Below are positions 36,495 through 46,312 of a stretch of 64,000 nt of DNA, in pieces. The notes beneath the pieces are model-generated. The model saw only the letters and a list, made by a program, of their open reading frames with translations. It did not search any database and was not told the origin of the DNA. The stretch covers positions 310,723-374,722 of the forward strand of contig NZ_QVQV01000003.1 in NCBI RefSeq assembly GCF_003429005.1. The letters run 5' to 3'. Made by a program: the position numbers and the translations under genes. Within the stretch, counting starts at the first letter, position 1. Each line of letters opens with the position of its first letter. The stretch is from Paraburkholderia sp. DHOC27. Its GTDB lineage: Bacteria; Pseudomonadota; Gammaproteobacteria; Burkholderiales; Burkholderiaceae.

Positions 36495-37203
36495 ACGAAG
36501 AAGTATTTCGATGATTTTCCGGATCTACGTGCGAAACATGACATGCGCGTAGAACGACGAATATCGCGGCCCACTGGGAACAGGGATTGCTACCGTTCGG
36601 TACGAACCGGCACACGTGCTAGCACTGAGTTTGCGAACATGCTGAATCGCTGAATCACGCCGAGCCCGCTGCCTCGAGTCAAAGGGAGTTGGTATGCAAA
36701 CAAAAGGGTATGCAAACAAAGGCAACGATGATGACGACGACAGCACGCGCCGTTCACCGTCCATTCATCAACCGCTCATGCTCTTTCCGTCGAGCATCAA
36801 CCGTGCGATCGCTTCACAACACCGTCGTTCGAAGAACACGCCTTGCTTCGATAGACGCCTTTCTTGACCGCGACGTGCATACCCCCTTGGAGGAGATCCG
36901 TCCAGCCACGTTTGCAGTGCCCGGCCTCAGTGATGCGGGAATGCCACCTGCTCGCACACTAGCCGTCATGAAATTGATTGAAGGCGCACAATAGGAACTG
37001 CCGGATGCTGCATCTCTGGCACGCGTCACCTGGCCTCACCGTTTTGCTGCGTTGCTTGAAACGTTTCTCGAAACACGGGTCTAAACCGAAGGTCCGGGAT
37101 TTTTTACCAGCGTCACTCCGGACCCACCCCTTGAATTCCACACCATACGCTCCACCTATGGCGCAGGAATGGCCAGGAGCCAACGGAAATAAGGAGTGTC
37201 GCC
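36495..37203. other. 709-bp gap between DUF3108 and DUF3567 genes
   Basis: No recognised family. It contains one possible 57-codon frame with a good ribosome-binding site (36694) and a second open frame to 36994 with no supporting site. ATGCAAACAAA is duplicated at 36694 and 36710. The DUF3567 ribosome-binding site (AAGGAG) is at the right edge. Confidence 0.5.
36694..36867 (+). CDS. Possible 57-residue protein, unknown
   Basis: ATG at 36694 is preceded by AGGGAG at five bases. The product MQTKGYANKGNDDDDDSTRR… is polar with an Asp run and no membrane segment. I recognise no family. The second ATGCAAACAAA copy (36710) opens a different frame that runs to 36994, so this could also be a frameshifted relic. 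Confidence 0.25.
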   Translation: MQTKGYANKGNDDDDDSTRRSPSIHQPLMLFPSSINRAIASQHRRSKNTPCFDRRLS

Positions 37204-37461
37204 ATGCAAATGATCTACAACAGCCCCAATTATTGTGTCGTCGAGTTCCCGCCGCAGGATGGTCCCCTCGCAATGAAGTCAGGTGGCTACGAAATCGTAG
37301 ACAAGAATCTGCAGCGCGAAATCTACATTGACGGCGCAATGGCCGCGCGTTTTCGCGAGCATGTGACGAAGCTGATTGAAGAAGAACCGTCGCTGGACGA
37401 GGTCGATGAATTCCTCGGCCAGTTCGACAGCCTCATGCATCAGCCGGTGATTCTCCACTAA
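37204..37461 (+). CDS. DUF3567 domain protein
   Basis: An 85-residue protein, MQMIYNSPNYCVVEFPPQDG…, that matches the DUF3567 family of Burkholderiales along its length (GGYEIVDKNLQREIYIDGAM; EEPSLDEVDEFLGQFDSLMH). An AAGGAG ribosome-binding site lies a few bases upstream. It is a single gene closed by a hairpin terminator. The function is not established. Confidence 0.9.
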   Translation: MQMIYNSPNYCVVEFPPQDGPLAMKSGGYEIVDKNLQREIYIDGAMAARFREHVTKLIEEEPSLDEVDEFLGQFDSLMHQPVILH

Positions 37462-37486
37462 CGCGCAGCCCAGGCGACACGCAGTC

Positions 37487-37520
37487 AAAACCCCGTCAGG
37501 CTTGCCCGGCGGGGTTTTTT
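37487..37520 (+). terminator. Rho-independent terminator after DUF3567 gene
   Basis: The stem AAAACCCCG…CGGGGTTTT ends in a T run (37515–37520) 25 bp after the stop codon. The remaining 250 bp before metH hold no recognised riboswitch: I looked for cobalamin and SAH motifs and saw neither. Confidence 0.85.
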
Positions 37521-37768
37521 GTTGCCTTTTTGATGCCATCCAGGCCCTTTTGAGTGGCCTCCGTGCGGCACCTAACACCGCAACAAACCCGTTTCCTCGG
37601 ATCATTGTCGAGCGGCACGGCATCTTTTACCGCTGCTCTCCGTCGGTTTTATCTGTTTCGTTAGCCAATGCCGATACTTAGGCGCCGAACGCCACGTCCG
37701 ACGGTGTTGCGACGCAACGGCTACAATGACAGGTTTCCTGAAAATACAGGCGCAAGCCCCTTTCTGCC

Positions 37769-38839
37769 ATGAACCAGCCTGCCCCGATCGTCAGTCCAGT
37801 CCGTCCCGACACCGCCTATACGCGCGGTGCGGCGCTACCCGCGCTGTTGAAGTCGCGCATTCTGATCCTGGACGGCGCAATGGGCACGATGATCCAGCGC
37901 TACAAGCTCGGCGAAGCCCAGTACCGCGGCGAGCGCTTCGCGGACTATGGGCGCGACATCAAGGGCAATAACGAACTGCTATCCATCACGCAGCCGCAGG
38001 TGATCAGCGAGATTCACGAGCAGTATCTCGCGGCGGGCGCGGACATCATCGAGACCAACACGTTCGGTGCGACCACCGTCGCCCAGGCCGATTACGGCAT
38101 GGAAGATCTGGCGGTGGAGATGAACCTGCAATCGGCGAAGCTCGCACGCGCCGCGTGCGACAAGTATTCGACGCCCGACAAGCCGCGCTTCGTGGCGGGC
38201 GCCATCGGCCCGACGCCGAAGACCGCCAGCATTTCACCTGACGTGAACGATCCGGGCGCACGTAACGTGACCTTCGACGAACTGCGCGCGGCGTACTACG
38301 AACAGGCCAGGGCACTGCTCGACGGCGGCGCGGACCTGTTCCTCGTCGAAACCATCTTCGACACGCTCAACGCAAAAGCCGCGCTGTTCGCGCTCGACGA
38401 ACTCTTCGAAGACACCGGCGAGCGTCTGCCCATCATGATCTCCGGCACGGTGACCGACGCGTCCGGGCGCATTCTGTCCGGGCAAACGGTGGAAGCGTTC
38501 TGGAACTCGCTGCGTCACGCGAAGCCGCTCACCTTCGGCCTGAACTGCGCATTGGGTGCAGCGTTGATGCGTCCGTACATCGCGGAGCTGGCGAAGCTCT
38601 GCGATACGTACGTATCGTGCTATCCCAACGCGGGTTTGCCGAATCCGATGAGCGATACGGGTTTTGACGAGTTGCCGGCGGACACGTCGGGGCTGCTGAA
38701 GGAATTCGCGCAGGCGGGGCTGGTGAATATCGCGGGCGGCTGCTGCGGCACGACGCCGGAGCACATTGCTGCCATCGCGCAATCGCTCGCCGAGATCAAG
38801 CCTCGCCAATGGCCTAACCAGTATCGCGACGCGGCCTAA
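37769..38839 (+). CDS. metH: Methionine synthase, homocysteine-binding subunit (split MetH, N part)
   Basis: Corresponds to the first domain of cobalamin-dependent methionine synthase, which binds and activates homocysteine on zinc. The 356-residue chain shows [62 protein letters not shown] (first zinc Cys) and [20 protein letters not shown] (the Cys pair). It stops where the domain ends in full-length enzymes, and the next gene resumes 65 bp later with the pterin domain. It must act together with that protein. Confidence 0.95.
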   Translation: MNQPAPIVSPVRPDTAYTRGAALPALLKSRILILDGAMGTMIQRYKLGEAQYRGERFADYGRDIKGNNELLSITQPQVISEIHEQYLAAGADIIETNTFGATTVAQADYGMEDLAVEMNLQSAKLARAACDKYSTPDKPRFVAGAIGPTPKTASISPDVNDPGARNVTFDELRAAYYEQARALLDGGADLFLVETIFDTLNAKAALFALDELFEDTGERLPIMISGTVTDASGRILSGQTVEAFWNSLRHAKPLTFGLNCALGAALMRPYIAELAKLCDTYVSCYPNAGLPNPMSDTGFDELPADTSGLLKEFAQAGLVNIAGGCCGTTPEHIAAIAQSLAEIKPRQWPNQYRDAA

Positions 38840-38904
38840 GGCCTGAAGCGCATCGCCCTCCGCTCACCGAACAAAGACGCACGCAACCGAACCGCACTCA
38901 CGCC

Positions 38905-41622
38905 ATGACCGATCACACCATGCGCCTTTCCGGCCTCGAGCCGTTCAACGTCACCTCCGGGACGCTTTTCATCAACGTCGGTGAGCGCACCAACGTGACC
39001 GGTTCAAAGGCGTTCGCGCGCATGATCCTGAACGATCAGTTCGACGATGCGATTGCGGTCGCGCGTCAGCAGGTCGAAAACGGCGCGCAGGTGATCGACG
39101 TGAACATGGACGAGGCCATGCTCGATTCGAAAGCGGCGATGGTCCGCTTCATGAATCTGATCGCCTCGGAGCCGGACATTGCCCGCGTGCCGATCATGAT
39201 CGACTCGTCGAAGTGGGAAGTGATCGAAGCGGGCCTGAAGTGCGTGCAGGGCAAGGCCATCGTCAATTCGATTTCGTTGAAGGAAGGCGAAGAGGCGTTT
39301 CGCCATCACGCCAACCTGATTCGCCGCTACGGCGCCGCTGCCGTGGTCATGGCGTTCGACGAACAGGGCCAGGCCGACACGTTTGAGCGCAAGACGCAGA
39401 TCTGCAAGCGCTCATACGACTTCCTCGTGAACGAAGTAGGCTTTCCGCCGGAAGACATCGTCTTCGATCCGAACATCTTTGCGATTGCCACCGGCATCGA
39501 GGAACACAACAACTACGCCGTCGACTTCATCAACGCCACGCGCTGGATCAAGGAAAACCTGCCTTACGCGAAGGTGAGCGGCGGTGTGTCGAACGTGTCG
39601 TTCTCGTTCCGCGGCAATGACCCCGTGCGCGAAGCGATTCATACCGTGTTCCTGTATCACGCCATTCAGGCTGGCATGGACATGGGTATCGTCAACGCGG
39701 GCCAGTTGGGCGTGTATGCCGATCTCGATCCCGAGCTGCGTGAGCGTGTCGAAGACGTGGTGTTGAACCGTCGTGAAGACGGCACGGACCGTCTGCTCGA
39801 AATCGCCGACAAGTACAAGACCGGCGCGGCGAAGAAAGAAGAGAACCTGGAGTGGCGCAATCAGCCGGTCGAGAAACGTCTCTCGCATGCGCTGGTGCAT
39901 GGCATCACCAACTTCATTGTCGAAGACACCGAGGAAGTGCGCGCGCGTATCGCCGCCGAGGGTGGCCGTCCGATCAACGTGATCGAAGGACCGCTCATGG
40001 ACGGCATGAACATCGTGGGCGATCTGTTCGGTCAAGGGAAAATGTTCCTGCCGCAGGTCGTGAAGTCGGCGCGCGTGATGAAGCAGGCGGTCGCGCATCT
40101 GATTCCGTTCATTGAAGAAGAGAAGCGCCAACTGGCTGCGGCCGGTGGCGACGTGCGCGCCAAGGGCAAGATCGTCATTGCGACGGTGAAGGGCGATGTC
40201 CACGATATCGGCAAGAACATTGTCTCCGTGGTGCTTCAGTGCAATAACTTCGAAGTGGTCAACATGGGCGTGATGGTCCCGTGCAATGACATCCTCGCGA
40301 AGGCCAAGGTGGAAGGCGCGGACATCATCGGCCTGTCCGGCCTGATCACCCCGAGCCTCGAAGAAATGGCCTACGTGGCCTCGGAAATGCAGCGCGACGA
40401 CTACTTCCGCATCAAGAAGATTCCGCTGCTGATCGGCGGCGCGACCACGTCGCGTGTGCATACGGCCGTGAAGATCGCGCCGCATTACGAAGGGCCGGTG
40501 GTGTATGTGCCGGATGCATCGCGCTCGGTCTCGGTGGCGTCGAGTCTGCTATCCGATGAAGGCGCGGCGAAGTATCTCGACGAACTGAAGTCGGACTACG
40601 AACGTATCCGCGATCAGCACGCCAATCGCAAGGCGCTGCCTATGGTCACGCTGGCCGAGGCGCGCGCGAACAAGACGAAGGTCGACTGGGCGGCTTATCA
40701 GCCGGTGAAGCCGAAGTTCATCGGCCGCCGCATCTTCAAGAACTTCGATCTGAACGAGCTGGCCAACTACATCGACTGGGGCCCGTTCTTCCAGACGTGG
40801 GATCTGGCCGGTCCCTACCCTGCCATTCTCAATGACGAGATCGTCGGCGAATCGGCGCGGCGCGTATTCTCGGACGGCAAGTCGATGCTCGCGCGCCTGA
40901 TCCAGGGACGCTGGCTGCAAGCCAACGGCGTGATTGCGCTGCTGCCGGCCAACACCGTCAACGACGACGACATCGAAATCTACACGGACGAGTCGCGCAC
41001 GGAAGTCGCGCTGACCTGGCGCAATCTGCGTCAGCAGAGCGTGCGTCCGGTGGTGGACGGCGTGATGCGGCCCAACCGCTCGCTCGCCGACTTCATCGCG
41101 CCGAAGGATTCGGGCGTGGCCGACTACATCGGCATGTTCGCGGTGACGGCGGGCCTTGGCGTCGACGTGAAGGAAAAGCAGTTCGAGAAGGATCACGACG
41201 ACTACAGCGCCATCATGCTGAAGGCGCTGGCCGACCGTTTCGCGGAAGCCTTCGCGGAAGCCATGCACGCCCGCGTGCGGCGCGACCTGTGGGGCTACGC
41301 GGCGAACGAAACGCTTTCGAATGATGAGCTGATTGGCGAGAAGTATCGCGGCATCCGTCCTGCGCCTGGCTACCCGGCATGCCCGGATCACCTCGTCAAG
41401 CGCGACATGTTCGACGTGCTGCAGGCCAACGAGATTGGCATGAGCGTGACGGAGTCGCTCGCCATGCTGCCGGCGGCGAGCGTCTCCGGTTTCTATCTGG
41501 CGCATCCGGACAGCACGTATTTCTCGGTCGGCAAGATCGCCCAGGATCAACTGGAGGATTACGCCCAGCGCATGAACCTCTCGAAGCAGGATGCCGAGCG
41601 CGCGCTTGCACCATTATTGTGA
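38905..41622 (+). CDS. metH: Methionine synthase, folate/cobalamin/activation part (split MetH, C part)
   Basis: A 905-residue chain carrying the remaining MetH domains: pterin-binding ([40 protein letters not shown]), the cobalamin cap and Rossmann domain (base-off His in [15 protein letters not shown]), and the C-terminal S-adenosylmethionine activation domain ([38 protein letters not shown]). It transfers methyl from methyltetrahydrofolate to homocysteine bound by the preceding protein. The absence of the homocysteine domain here, and its presence next door, shows a true two-gene organisation, not a frameshift. Confidence 0.97.
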   Translation: MTDHTMRLSGLEPFNVTSGTLFINVGERTNVTGSKAFARMILNDQFDDAIAVARQQVENGAQVIDVNMDEAMLDSKAAMVRFMNLIASEPDIARVPIMIDSSKWEVIEAGLKCVQGKAIVNSISLKEGEEAFRHHANLIRRYGAAAVVMAFDEQGQADTFERKTQICKRSYDFLVNEVGFPPEDIVFDPNIFAIATGIEEHNNYAVDFINATRWIKENLPYAKVSGGVSNVSFSFRGNDPVREAIHTVFLYHAIQAGMDMGIVNAGQLGVYADLDPELRERVEDVVLNRREDGTDRLLEIADKYKTGAAKKEENLEWRNQPVEKRLSHALVHGITNFIVEDTEEVRARIAAEGGRPINVIEGPLMDGMNIVGDLFGQGKMFLPQVVKSARVMKQAVAHLIPFIEEEKRQLAAAGGDVRAKGKIVIATVKGDVHDIGKNIVSVVLQCNNFEVVNMGVMVPCNDILAKAKVEGADIIGLSGLITPSLEEMAYVASEMQRDDYFRIKKIPLLIGGATTSRVHTAVKIAPHYEGPVVYVPDASRSVSVASSLLSDEGAAKYLDELKSDYERIRDQHANRKALPMVTLAEARANKTKVDWAAYQPVKPKFIGRRIFKNFDLNELANYIDWGPFFQTWDLAGPYPAILNDEIVGESARRVFSDGKSMLARLIQGRWLQANGVIALLPANTVNDDDIEIYTDESRTEVALTWRNLRQQSVRPVVDGVMRPNRSLADFIAPKDSGVADYIGMFAVTAGLGVDVKEKQFEKDHDDYSAIMLKALADRFAEAFAEAMHARVRRDLWGYAANETLSNDELIGEKYRGIRPAPGYPACPDHLVKRDMFDVLQANEIGMSVTESLAMLPAASVSGFYLAHPDSTYFSVGKIAQDQLEDYAQRMNLSKQDAERALAPLL

Positions 41623-41623
41623 A

Positions 41624-41639
41624 CGACAAGGCCTTGTCG
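41624..41639. repeat. Perfect 16-bp palindrome directly after metH stop
   Basis: CGACAAGGCCTTGTCG lies one base after the stop codon of the second metH gene. No T run follows, so a terminator role is unclear; it could be an mRNA 3' stabiliser. Confidence 0.6.
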
Positions 41640-41787
41640 CCCGCCGTCACTATATTGAAATTGAAAGACTGAATATTTCAGACCACGCAGGTTTTCGGCT
41701 TTGTAGACTGCAAGCGCTTGACCTGCCAGACGCGGGCCAAAAAACGCGTCGGCTCATCTACTTGCAACCGTCAACGGAGAAAATCGT

Positions 41788-41970
41788 ATGAAGAAGCTGA
41801 CGTTAGGTTTGGTTGGACTTTCGCTCGCGGTCGCTGCTTCAGCAGCCTTTGCCCAGGCGTCGGAAACGCGTGAAAGCTCGTACTCGCCGCCCACCCAGAA
41901 GCACGTCAAGAAGCCCAAGAAGCAGAAAATGAAGAAGGGCGCGTCCGCGCCGGCTGCCGCCAGCCAGTAA
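41788..41970 (+). CDS. Small basic exported protein
   Basis: A 60-residue protein with a clear Sec signal peptide (MKKLTLGLVGLSLAVAASAA, cleaved near AFAQA) and a short mature part that is Lys-rich (KHVKKPKKQKMKKGASAP). GGAG lies upstream of ATG 41788. The mature peptide is about 37 residues, highly cationic and probably unfolded. It is expected to be periplasmic; the function is unknown. A strong terminator follows about 100 bp later. Confidence 0.7.
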   Translation: MKKLTLGLVGLSLAVAASAAFAQASETRESSYSPPTQKHVKKPKKQKMKKGASAPAAASQ

Positions 41971-42036
41971 GCCGGTCAGCCAGGTCGATTGACAAACCCG
42001 GTTGCAAGTTTAGGCAACCGCATAAAAGACCTCAAC

Positions 42037-42076
42037 GACGCAACGACGCAAAGACGTAAGGACGTAAAGACTCAAA
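42037..42076. repeat. Five degenerate 8-bp tandem repeats
   Basis: The consecutive units GACGCAAC, GACGCAAA, GACGTAAG, GACGTAAA and GACTCAAA lie between the small exported protein and its terminator. The last unit runs into the terminator stem. Confidence 0.75.
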
Positions 42077-42109
42077 AGCAAAAGCCCGCATACGCGGGCT
42101 TTTGCTTTT
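42074..42109 (+). terminator. Strong hairpin terminator
   Basis: A perfect 16-bp stem (AAAAGCAAAAGCCCGC with loop ATAC and its complement) ends in TTTTT. It closes the transcript of the small exported protein, and could also stop transcripts from the DUF1840 gene running the other way. Confidence 0.9.
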
Positions 42110-42248
42110 TAACTGCCGTTCGGAGTTCGGCGCTCGGTATTCGGCGCTCGATACTTAGCGTTCAGCGCGCCGCGGTCCCAGCTCGCGGACCGTGCAAGCG
42201 TTGCCACGCCACCAGGGCGCTACGCTGACCAGCACGCCTCAATCTCGA

Positions 42249-42575
42249 TCAGACACCCCACACGATATCCGCGTTTTCCTTCTGCGCGGCACGCAGCATG
42301 TCGAGAAACGGGAAGGCGCGCTGCGCGAGTCCAACCGGAATCTCGTGATGCTCATGGCCCTCTTCGTGCTCGTGGAAGTGGCCTTCGTGCTCGGCGCGCT
42401 CCTGCTTGTCCGAGGTAATCGCCGATTCCAGTTTCGAGATCGCATCGGGGAGTTCGTCGTGGGTAATCACGCCACGCTCGCCGAGCCGCTTGCCGATGAT
42501 GCCAACGAGGTATTGCGCCAGATTTTCCAGCATCATCACGTCGGGCGCGGCGCGGCACTTGAAAGTAATCAGCAT
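42249..42575 (-). CDS. DUF1840 domain protein with His-rich segment
   Basis: A 108-residue protein, MLITFKCRAAPDVMMLENLA…, matching DUF1840 (EIPVGLAQRAFPFLDMLRAA at the C-terminus). ATG at 42575 has a family-like N-terminus; the frame opens 45 codons earlier without similarity. Residues 63–77 contain seven His and several Glu (HEGHFHEHEEGHEHH), a likely metal-binding insertion. The function is unknown. The 295-bp gap between it and argS contains a small inverted repeat, TTAGCA-cc-TGCTAA, at 42704–42717. Confidence 0.85.
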   Translation of the reverse strand: MLITFKCRAAPDVMMLENLAQYLVGIIGKRLGERGVITHDELPDAISKLESAITSDKQERAEHEGHFHEHEEGHEHHEIPVGLAQRAFPFLDMLRAAQKENADIVWGV

Positions 42576-42870
42576 GACAGTTCCCTTTTCATCTTGTTGG
42601 AATGACGCGCCGAAGGCCGTGGGAGGACCGTCTGCGCGGATTCGTTGGCACGCCGCCGGACGGCGGGCGGCCACGGCCCTTGCTGGGCATCTCATTGGAC
42701 ATATTAGCACCTGCTAAAATCCGTCTGGACGGAAAAGCGCGCCGCCCCGCGCGGCACAGCACCCGGTTGGGTTGGCTGCCGCTCTTTTTCCATGCCTTTG
42801 ACGGACCGGCTCCGCACCTTGCGAGCCGCTCACGTCTCACCGCACTGCCTCACTGGACTCGCAACACAGC

Positions 42871-44661
42871 ATGCTGCCCGCACAGAAACACACTCTCGAA
42901 TCACTGTTCGCCGACGCGGTGAAGCAGGTCGCCACGGCTGCCGAAGGCGCCACCGAAGCGGCTTTCGTCACCCCCACCATCACGCTGGAACGCCCGAAGG
43001 TGGCCGCGCATGGCGACGTCGCCTGCAACGTCGCCATGCAACTGGCCAAGCCGTTGCGCGCCAATCCGCGTCAACTGGCGCAACAGATCGTCGATGCCCT
43101 GCTCGCGCATCCCGACGCAGCAGGCCTCGTGGCAGGTGCCGAAGTGGCCGGTCCCGGCTTCATCAACCTGCGTCTTGCACCGGCTGCCAAACAGGCGGTG
43201 ATCGCCTCCGTGTTCGCCGAACAGGAAGCCTTCGGCCGCTCGCAACGCGACGCCGGCAAGCATGTGCTGGTGGAGTTCGTGTCGGCCAACCCCACCGGTC
43301 CGCTGCACGTCGGCCACGGTCGTCAGGCTGCACTCGGCGACGCGCTCTCGAACGTGCTGGCTTCGCAGGGTTACGACGTGCATCGCGAGTTCTACTACAA
43401 CGATGCAGGTGTGCAGATCCACACCCTCGCGGTCTCCACGCAGGCACGCGCACGCGGTCTCAAGCCGGGCGACGCGGGCTGGCCCGAATCCGCCTACAAC
43501 GGCGAATACATCGCGGACATCGCCCACGATTATCTGAACGGTGAAACGGTCGCAGCGAAAGACGGCGAGCCCGTCACCGGCGCACGTAACGTGGAAAACC
43601 TCGACGCGATCCGCCGCTTCGCCGTGGCCTATCTGCGTCACGAGCAGGACATGGACCTGCAGGCGTTCGGCGTGAAGTTCGACCAGTACTATCTGGAGTC
43701 GTCGCTGTATTCGGAAGGCCGCGTCGAGCAGACGGTGCAGGCACTCGTTGCCGCCGGCAAGACCTATGAACAGGAAGGCGCGCTGTGGCTGCGCACCACC
43801 GACGACGGCGACGACAAAGACCGCGTCATGCGCAAGACCGACGGCACCTACACCTACTTCGTGCCGGACGTCGCCTATCACGTCGCCAAGTGGCAGCGCG
43901 GCTTCACCAAGGTCATCAACGTGCAGGGCTCGGATCACCACGGCACCATCGCGCGCGTACGGGCCGGTCTGCAAGGGCTCGGCATCGGCATCCCGAAGGG
44001 CTATCCCGACTACATCCTGCACAAGATGGTCACGGTGATGCGCGACGGCCAGGAAGTGAAGATCTCGAAACGCGCCGGCAGCTATGTGACGGTGCGTGAT
44101 CTGATCGAGTGGTCCGGTGGTGCGACGCCCGGTTCGGAAACCTCGCCTGATCTGCTGGACGAAGCCACGATTCGCCGCGGCCGTGACGCCGTGCGCTTCT
44201 TCCTGATCTCGCGCAAGGCCGATACGGAATTCGTCTTCGACATCGACCTCGCACTCAAGCAGAACGACGAGAACCCCGTGCATTACGTGCAGTACGCGCA
44301 CGCGCGCATCTGCTCGGTGATCAGCGAATGGAAGACACGCTATAACGCGGACGAAGCCATTCTGCCGAAGGTGGACGTCTCGCTGCTCACCAGCGAACGT
44401 GCGATGGCGCTGCTGCAAAAGCTCGCGGAGTTCCCCGACATGCTGCAACATGCCGCCGACGAACTCGCGCCGCACGCCGTGGCTTTCTATCTGCGCGACC
44501 TCGCCGGGGAATTCCACTCGTTCTACAATGACAAGGCCGAACGCGTCCTCGTCGACGACGAAGGGGCGCGCAACGCTCGCGTTGCTTTGCTCGCCGCTAC
44601 GCGCCAGGTGCTGGCAAACGGCCTTGCAACGATCGGTGTCTCGGCTCCCTTCAAGATGTAA
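42871..44661 (+). CDS. argS: Arginyl-tRNA synthetase
   Basis: Class I aminoacyl-tRNA synthetase, 596 residues. An N-terminal Add-1 domain recognises the tRNA D-loop. The HIGH motif is in [20 protein letters not shown], and the [16 protein letters not shown] and [18 protein letters not shown] segments stand in for KMSKS, as usual for this enzyme. The DALR anticodon-binding domain ends [14 protein letters not shown]. It begins the conserved order argS–SPOR protein–dsbA–SDR. Confidence 0.98.
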   Translation: MLPAQKHTLESLFADAVKQVATAAEGATEAAFVTPTITLERPKVAAHGDVACNVAMQLAKPLRANPRQLAQQIVDALLAHPDAAGLVAGAEVAGPGFINLRLAPAAKQAVIASVFAEQEAFGRSQRDAGKHVLVEFVSANPTGPLHVGHGRQAALGDALSNVLASQGYDVHREFYYNDAGVQIHTLAVSTQARARGLKPGDAGWPESAYNGEYIADIAHDYLNGETVAAKDGEPVTGARNVENLDAIRRFAVAYLRHEQDMDLQAFGVKFDQYYLESSLYSEGRVEQTVQALVAAGKTYEQEGALWLRTTDDGDDKDRVMRKTDGTYTYFVPDVAYHVAKWQRGFTKVINVQGSDHHGTIARVRAGLQGLGIGIPKGYPDYILHKMVTVMRDGQEVKISKRAGSYVTVRDLIEWSGGATPGSETSPDLLDEATIRRGRDAVRFFLISRKADTEFVFDIDLALKQNDENPVHYVQYAHARICSVISEWKTRYNADEAILPKVDVSLLTSERAMALLQKLAEFPDMLQHAADELAPHAVAFYLRDLAGEFHSFYNDKAERVLVDDEGARNARVALLAATRQVLANGLATIGVSAPFKM

Positions 44662-44693
44662 GTCCTCCGGCATGCTTCGCACGCGACCGTCGT

Positions 44694-44699
44694 TATAAT
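44694..44699 (+). promoter_or_regulatory. Possible -10 box of the SPOR/dsbA unit
   Basis: A perfect TATAAT lies 42 bp before the SPOR gene start. The matching -35 is weak, so this is tentative. Confidence 0.4.
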
Positions 44700-44740
44700 C
44701 GGCGGTCGATCCAGGATTCTTTTCGCAGGTGATTCATACG

Positions 44741-45505
44741 ATGGCAAAACCACGCCGCACAACGAAGCAGTCGAAGCAAACCGGGGGCACGTTTCTCGGC
44801 ATCGTACTGGGCCTGATCGTCGGCCTGGCAATCGCGGTAGTGGTGGCGCTGTATATCACCCGGGCACCTACGCCGTTCGTCGCGAAGGTGGCTCCGCCGG
44901 CTGCGTCCGACAACGGCGCAAGCGAAGCGCAATACGATCCCAACCGTCCGCTGCAAGGCAAGACGCCGGGCCAGCCGGTGCCGCAGGCCGCCCAGCCCAC
45001 GCCGCCGAACACCGCGCCGGGGCAGACCAATGGCCAGACGCAGTCATCGGGCATCCTGCAGGAGCCGGAGATCGTCGAAGTGCCGCCGGCCGGAAACCAG
45101 AACGGTGTGGCAGTCGCGCCGGCACCCGCCCAGGATAACGGTGCGTCTGCACCCGCGAAGAAGCCGCAGCAGGCCATCAGCGCGCCCAGCAGCACCGCCG
45201 CCACGTCAGGCGCGGCTGCGAATGCGAAACCGGGTTCCAACGCGTCCACGGCTGCCGCTGACGCCAACAGCGGCTATTTCCTTCAGGTCGGTGCCTACAA
45301 GACGTCGGCTGACGCCGAGCAACAGCGCGCGCGGCTCGCCTTCCAGGGCTTCGAATCGAAGGTCACGCAGCGCGATGCCGGCGGTGTCACGTACTATCGC
45401 GTGCGTATCGGGCCGTATGCGAAGTTCGAGGACATGAACGCCGCCCGTCAGCGTCTGTCCGACGCCGGCGTCGAAACCGCCGTGATCCGCTTCACCAAGC
45501 AGTAA
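44741..45505 (+). CDS. SPOR domain protein (FtsN-like)
   Basis: A 254-residue bitopic membrane protein: a basic cytoplasmic N-terminus, one helix (FLGIVLGLIVGLAIAVVVAL), a long Pro/Ala/Gln-rich periplasmic linker, and a C-terminal SPOR domain (GYFLQVGAYKTSADAEQQRA…YYRVRIGPYAKFEDMNAARQ) that binds denuded septal peptidoglycan. This is the FtsN layout, and its place after argS is where FtsN-like genes lie in related genomes. ATG at 44741 has AGGTGA upstream. Confidence 0.92.
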   Translation: MAKPRRTTKQSKQTGGTFLGIVLGLIVGLAIAVVVALYITRAPTPFVAKVAPPAASDNGASEAQYDPNRPLQGKTPGQPVPQAAQPTPPNTAPGQTNGQTQSSGILQEPEIVEVPPAGNQNGVAVAPAPAQDNGASAPAKKPQQAISAPSSTAATSGAAANAKPGSNASTAAADANSGYFLQVGAYKTSADAEQQRARLAFQGFESKVTQRDAGGVTYYRVRIGPYAKFEDMNAARQRLSDAGVETAVIRFTKQ

Positions 45506-45657
45506 TTTTCCGTCACGCGCCGCCGCTGAACCTCAGCGCGCGGCGCGGGTCTCACGCACGGCAACGGCCTGCCGCCCAACGCTTCATAACGGTGACAGCC
45601 ACGCTCGTACAGCGCTCACTGCTGCATCGTTATTCCGTTTAATCAGGTTACCCAGAC

Positions 45658-46296
45658 ATGAAAAAACTGCTGAGCATTCTTTTCCTTTCGCTAGGCCTCG
45701 TTGCCTCCGCCGCTCACGCGTCGCCAACCGCGCCGGTTGCGGGCAAGGACTACACGGTGCTGTCGCCGGCACAACCGGTAGACGAACCCGCCGGCAAGAT
45801 CGAAGTCACGGAATTCTTCTGGTACGGCTGCCCGCACTGCAACGAGTTCGACCCGTACCTCGAAGCGTGGATCAAGAAGCAGGGCCCGGACGTGGTGTTC
45901 AAGCGCGTGCCGGTGGCCTTCCGCGACGACTTCATCCCGCATTCGAAGATGTACCACGCGCTCGACGCATTGGGTCTCGCCCAGCAGCTCACGCCCAAGG
46001 TCTTCAACGAAATCCACGTCAACAAGAACTACCTGCTGACGCCGGAAGACCAGGCCAAATTCCTCGCCAAGAACGGCGTGGATCCGAAGAAGTACATGGA
46101 CGCGTACAACTCGTTCTCCACCCAAAGCGCGATTCAGCGCGACAAGAAACTGCTGGACGACTACAAGATCGACGGCGTGCCCACGCTCGCTGTGCAGGGC
46201 AAGTATGAAACCGGTCCGGCGGCGACCAACAGCCTGCCGGGCACGCTCCAGGTGCTCGATTACCTCGTCGCCCAGATCCGCGCGAAGAAGATGTAA
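45658..46296 (+). CDS. dsbA: Thiol:disulfide interchange protein DsbA
   Basis: Periplasmic oxidase that introduces disulfides into exported proteins. The signal peptide (MKKLLSILFLSLGLVASAAH) ends at about residue 21. The active site CPHC lies in EFFWYGCPHCNEFDPYLEAW, and the cis-proline is in DGVPTLAVQGKY. The length of 212 residues is typical. It is preceded by the SPOR gene and followed 16 bp later by an SDR gene. Confidence 0.95.
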   Translation: MKKLLSILFLSLGLVASAAHASPTAPVAGKDYTVLSPAQPVDEPAGKIEVTEFFWYGCPHCNEFDPYLEAWIKKQGPDVVFKRVPVAFRDDFIPHSKMYHALDALGLAQQLTPKVFNEIHVNKNYLLTPEDQAKFLAKNGVDPKKYMDAYNSFSTQSAIQRDKKLLDDYKIDGVPTLAVQGKYETGPAATNSLPGTLQVLDYLVAQIRAKKM

Positions 46297-46312
46297 CGCG
46301 CGGAGCGCCGGA

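Noticed and set aside
36710..36994. 95-codon frame in the 36.5–37.2 kb gap as a gene
   Set aside because: The only ribosome-binding-like sequence is one base from the ATG, and no family pattern is visible.
37521..37768. Cobalamin or S-adenosylhomocysteine riboswitch upstream of metH
   Set aside because: I looked for the conserved cobalamin box and the SAH core and found neither.
39412..41550. Long minus-strand frames (357 and 333 codons) opposite metH
   Set aside because: Antisense shadows of methionine synthase with biased residue content.
42901..44682. 593-codon minus-strand frame opposite argS
   Set aside because: A full-length shadow of a clear arginyl-tRNA synthetase; no family resemblance.
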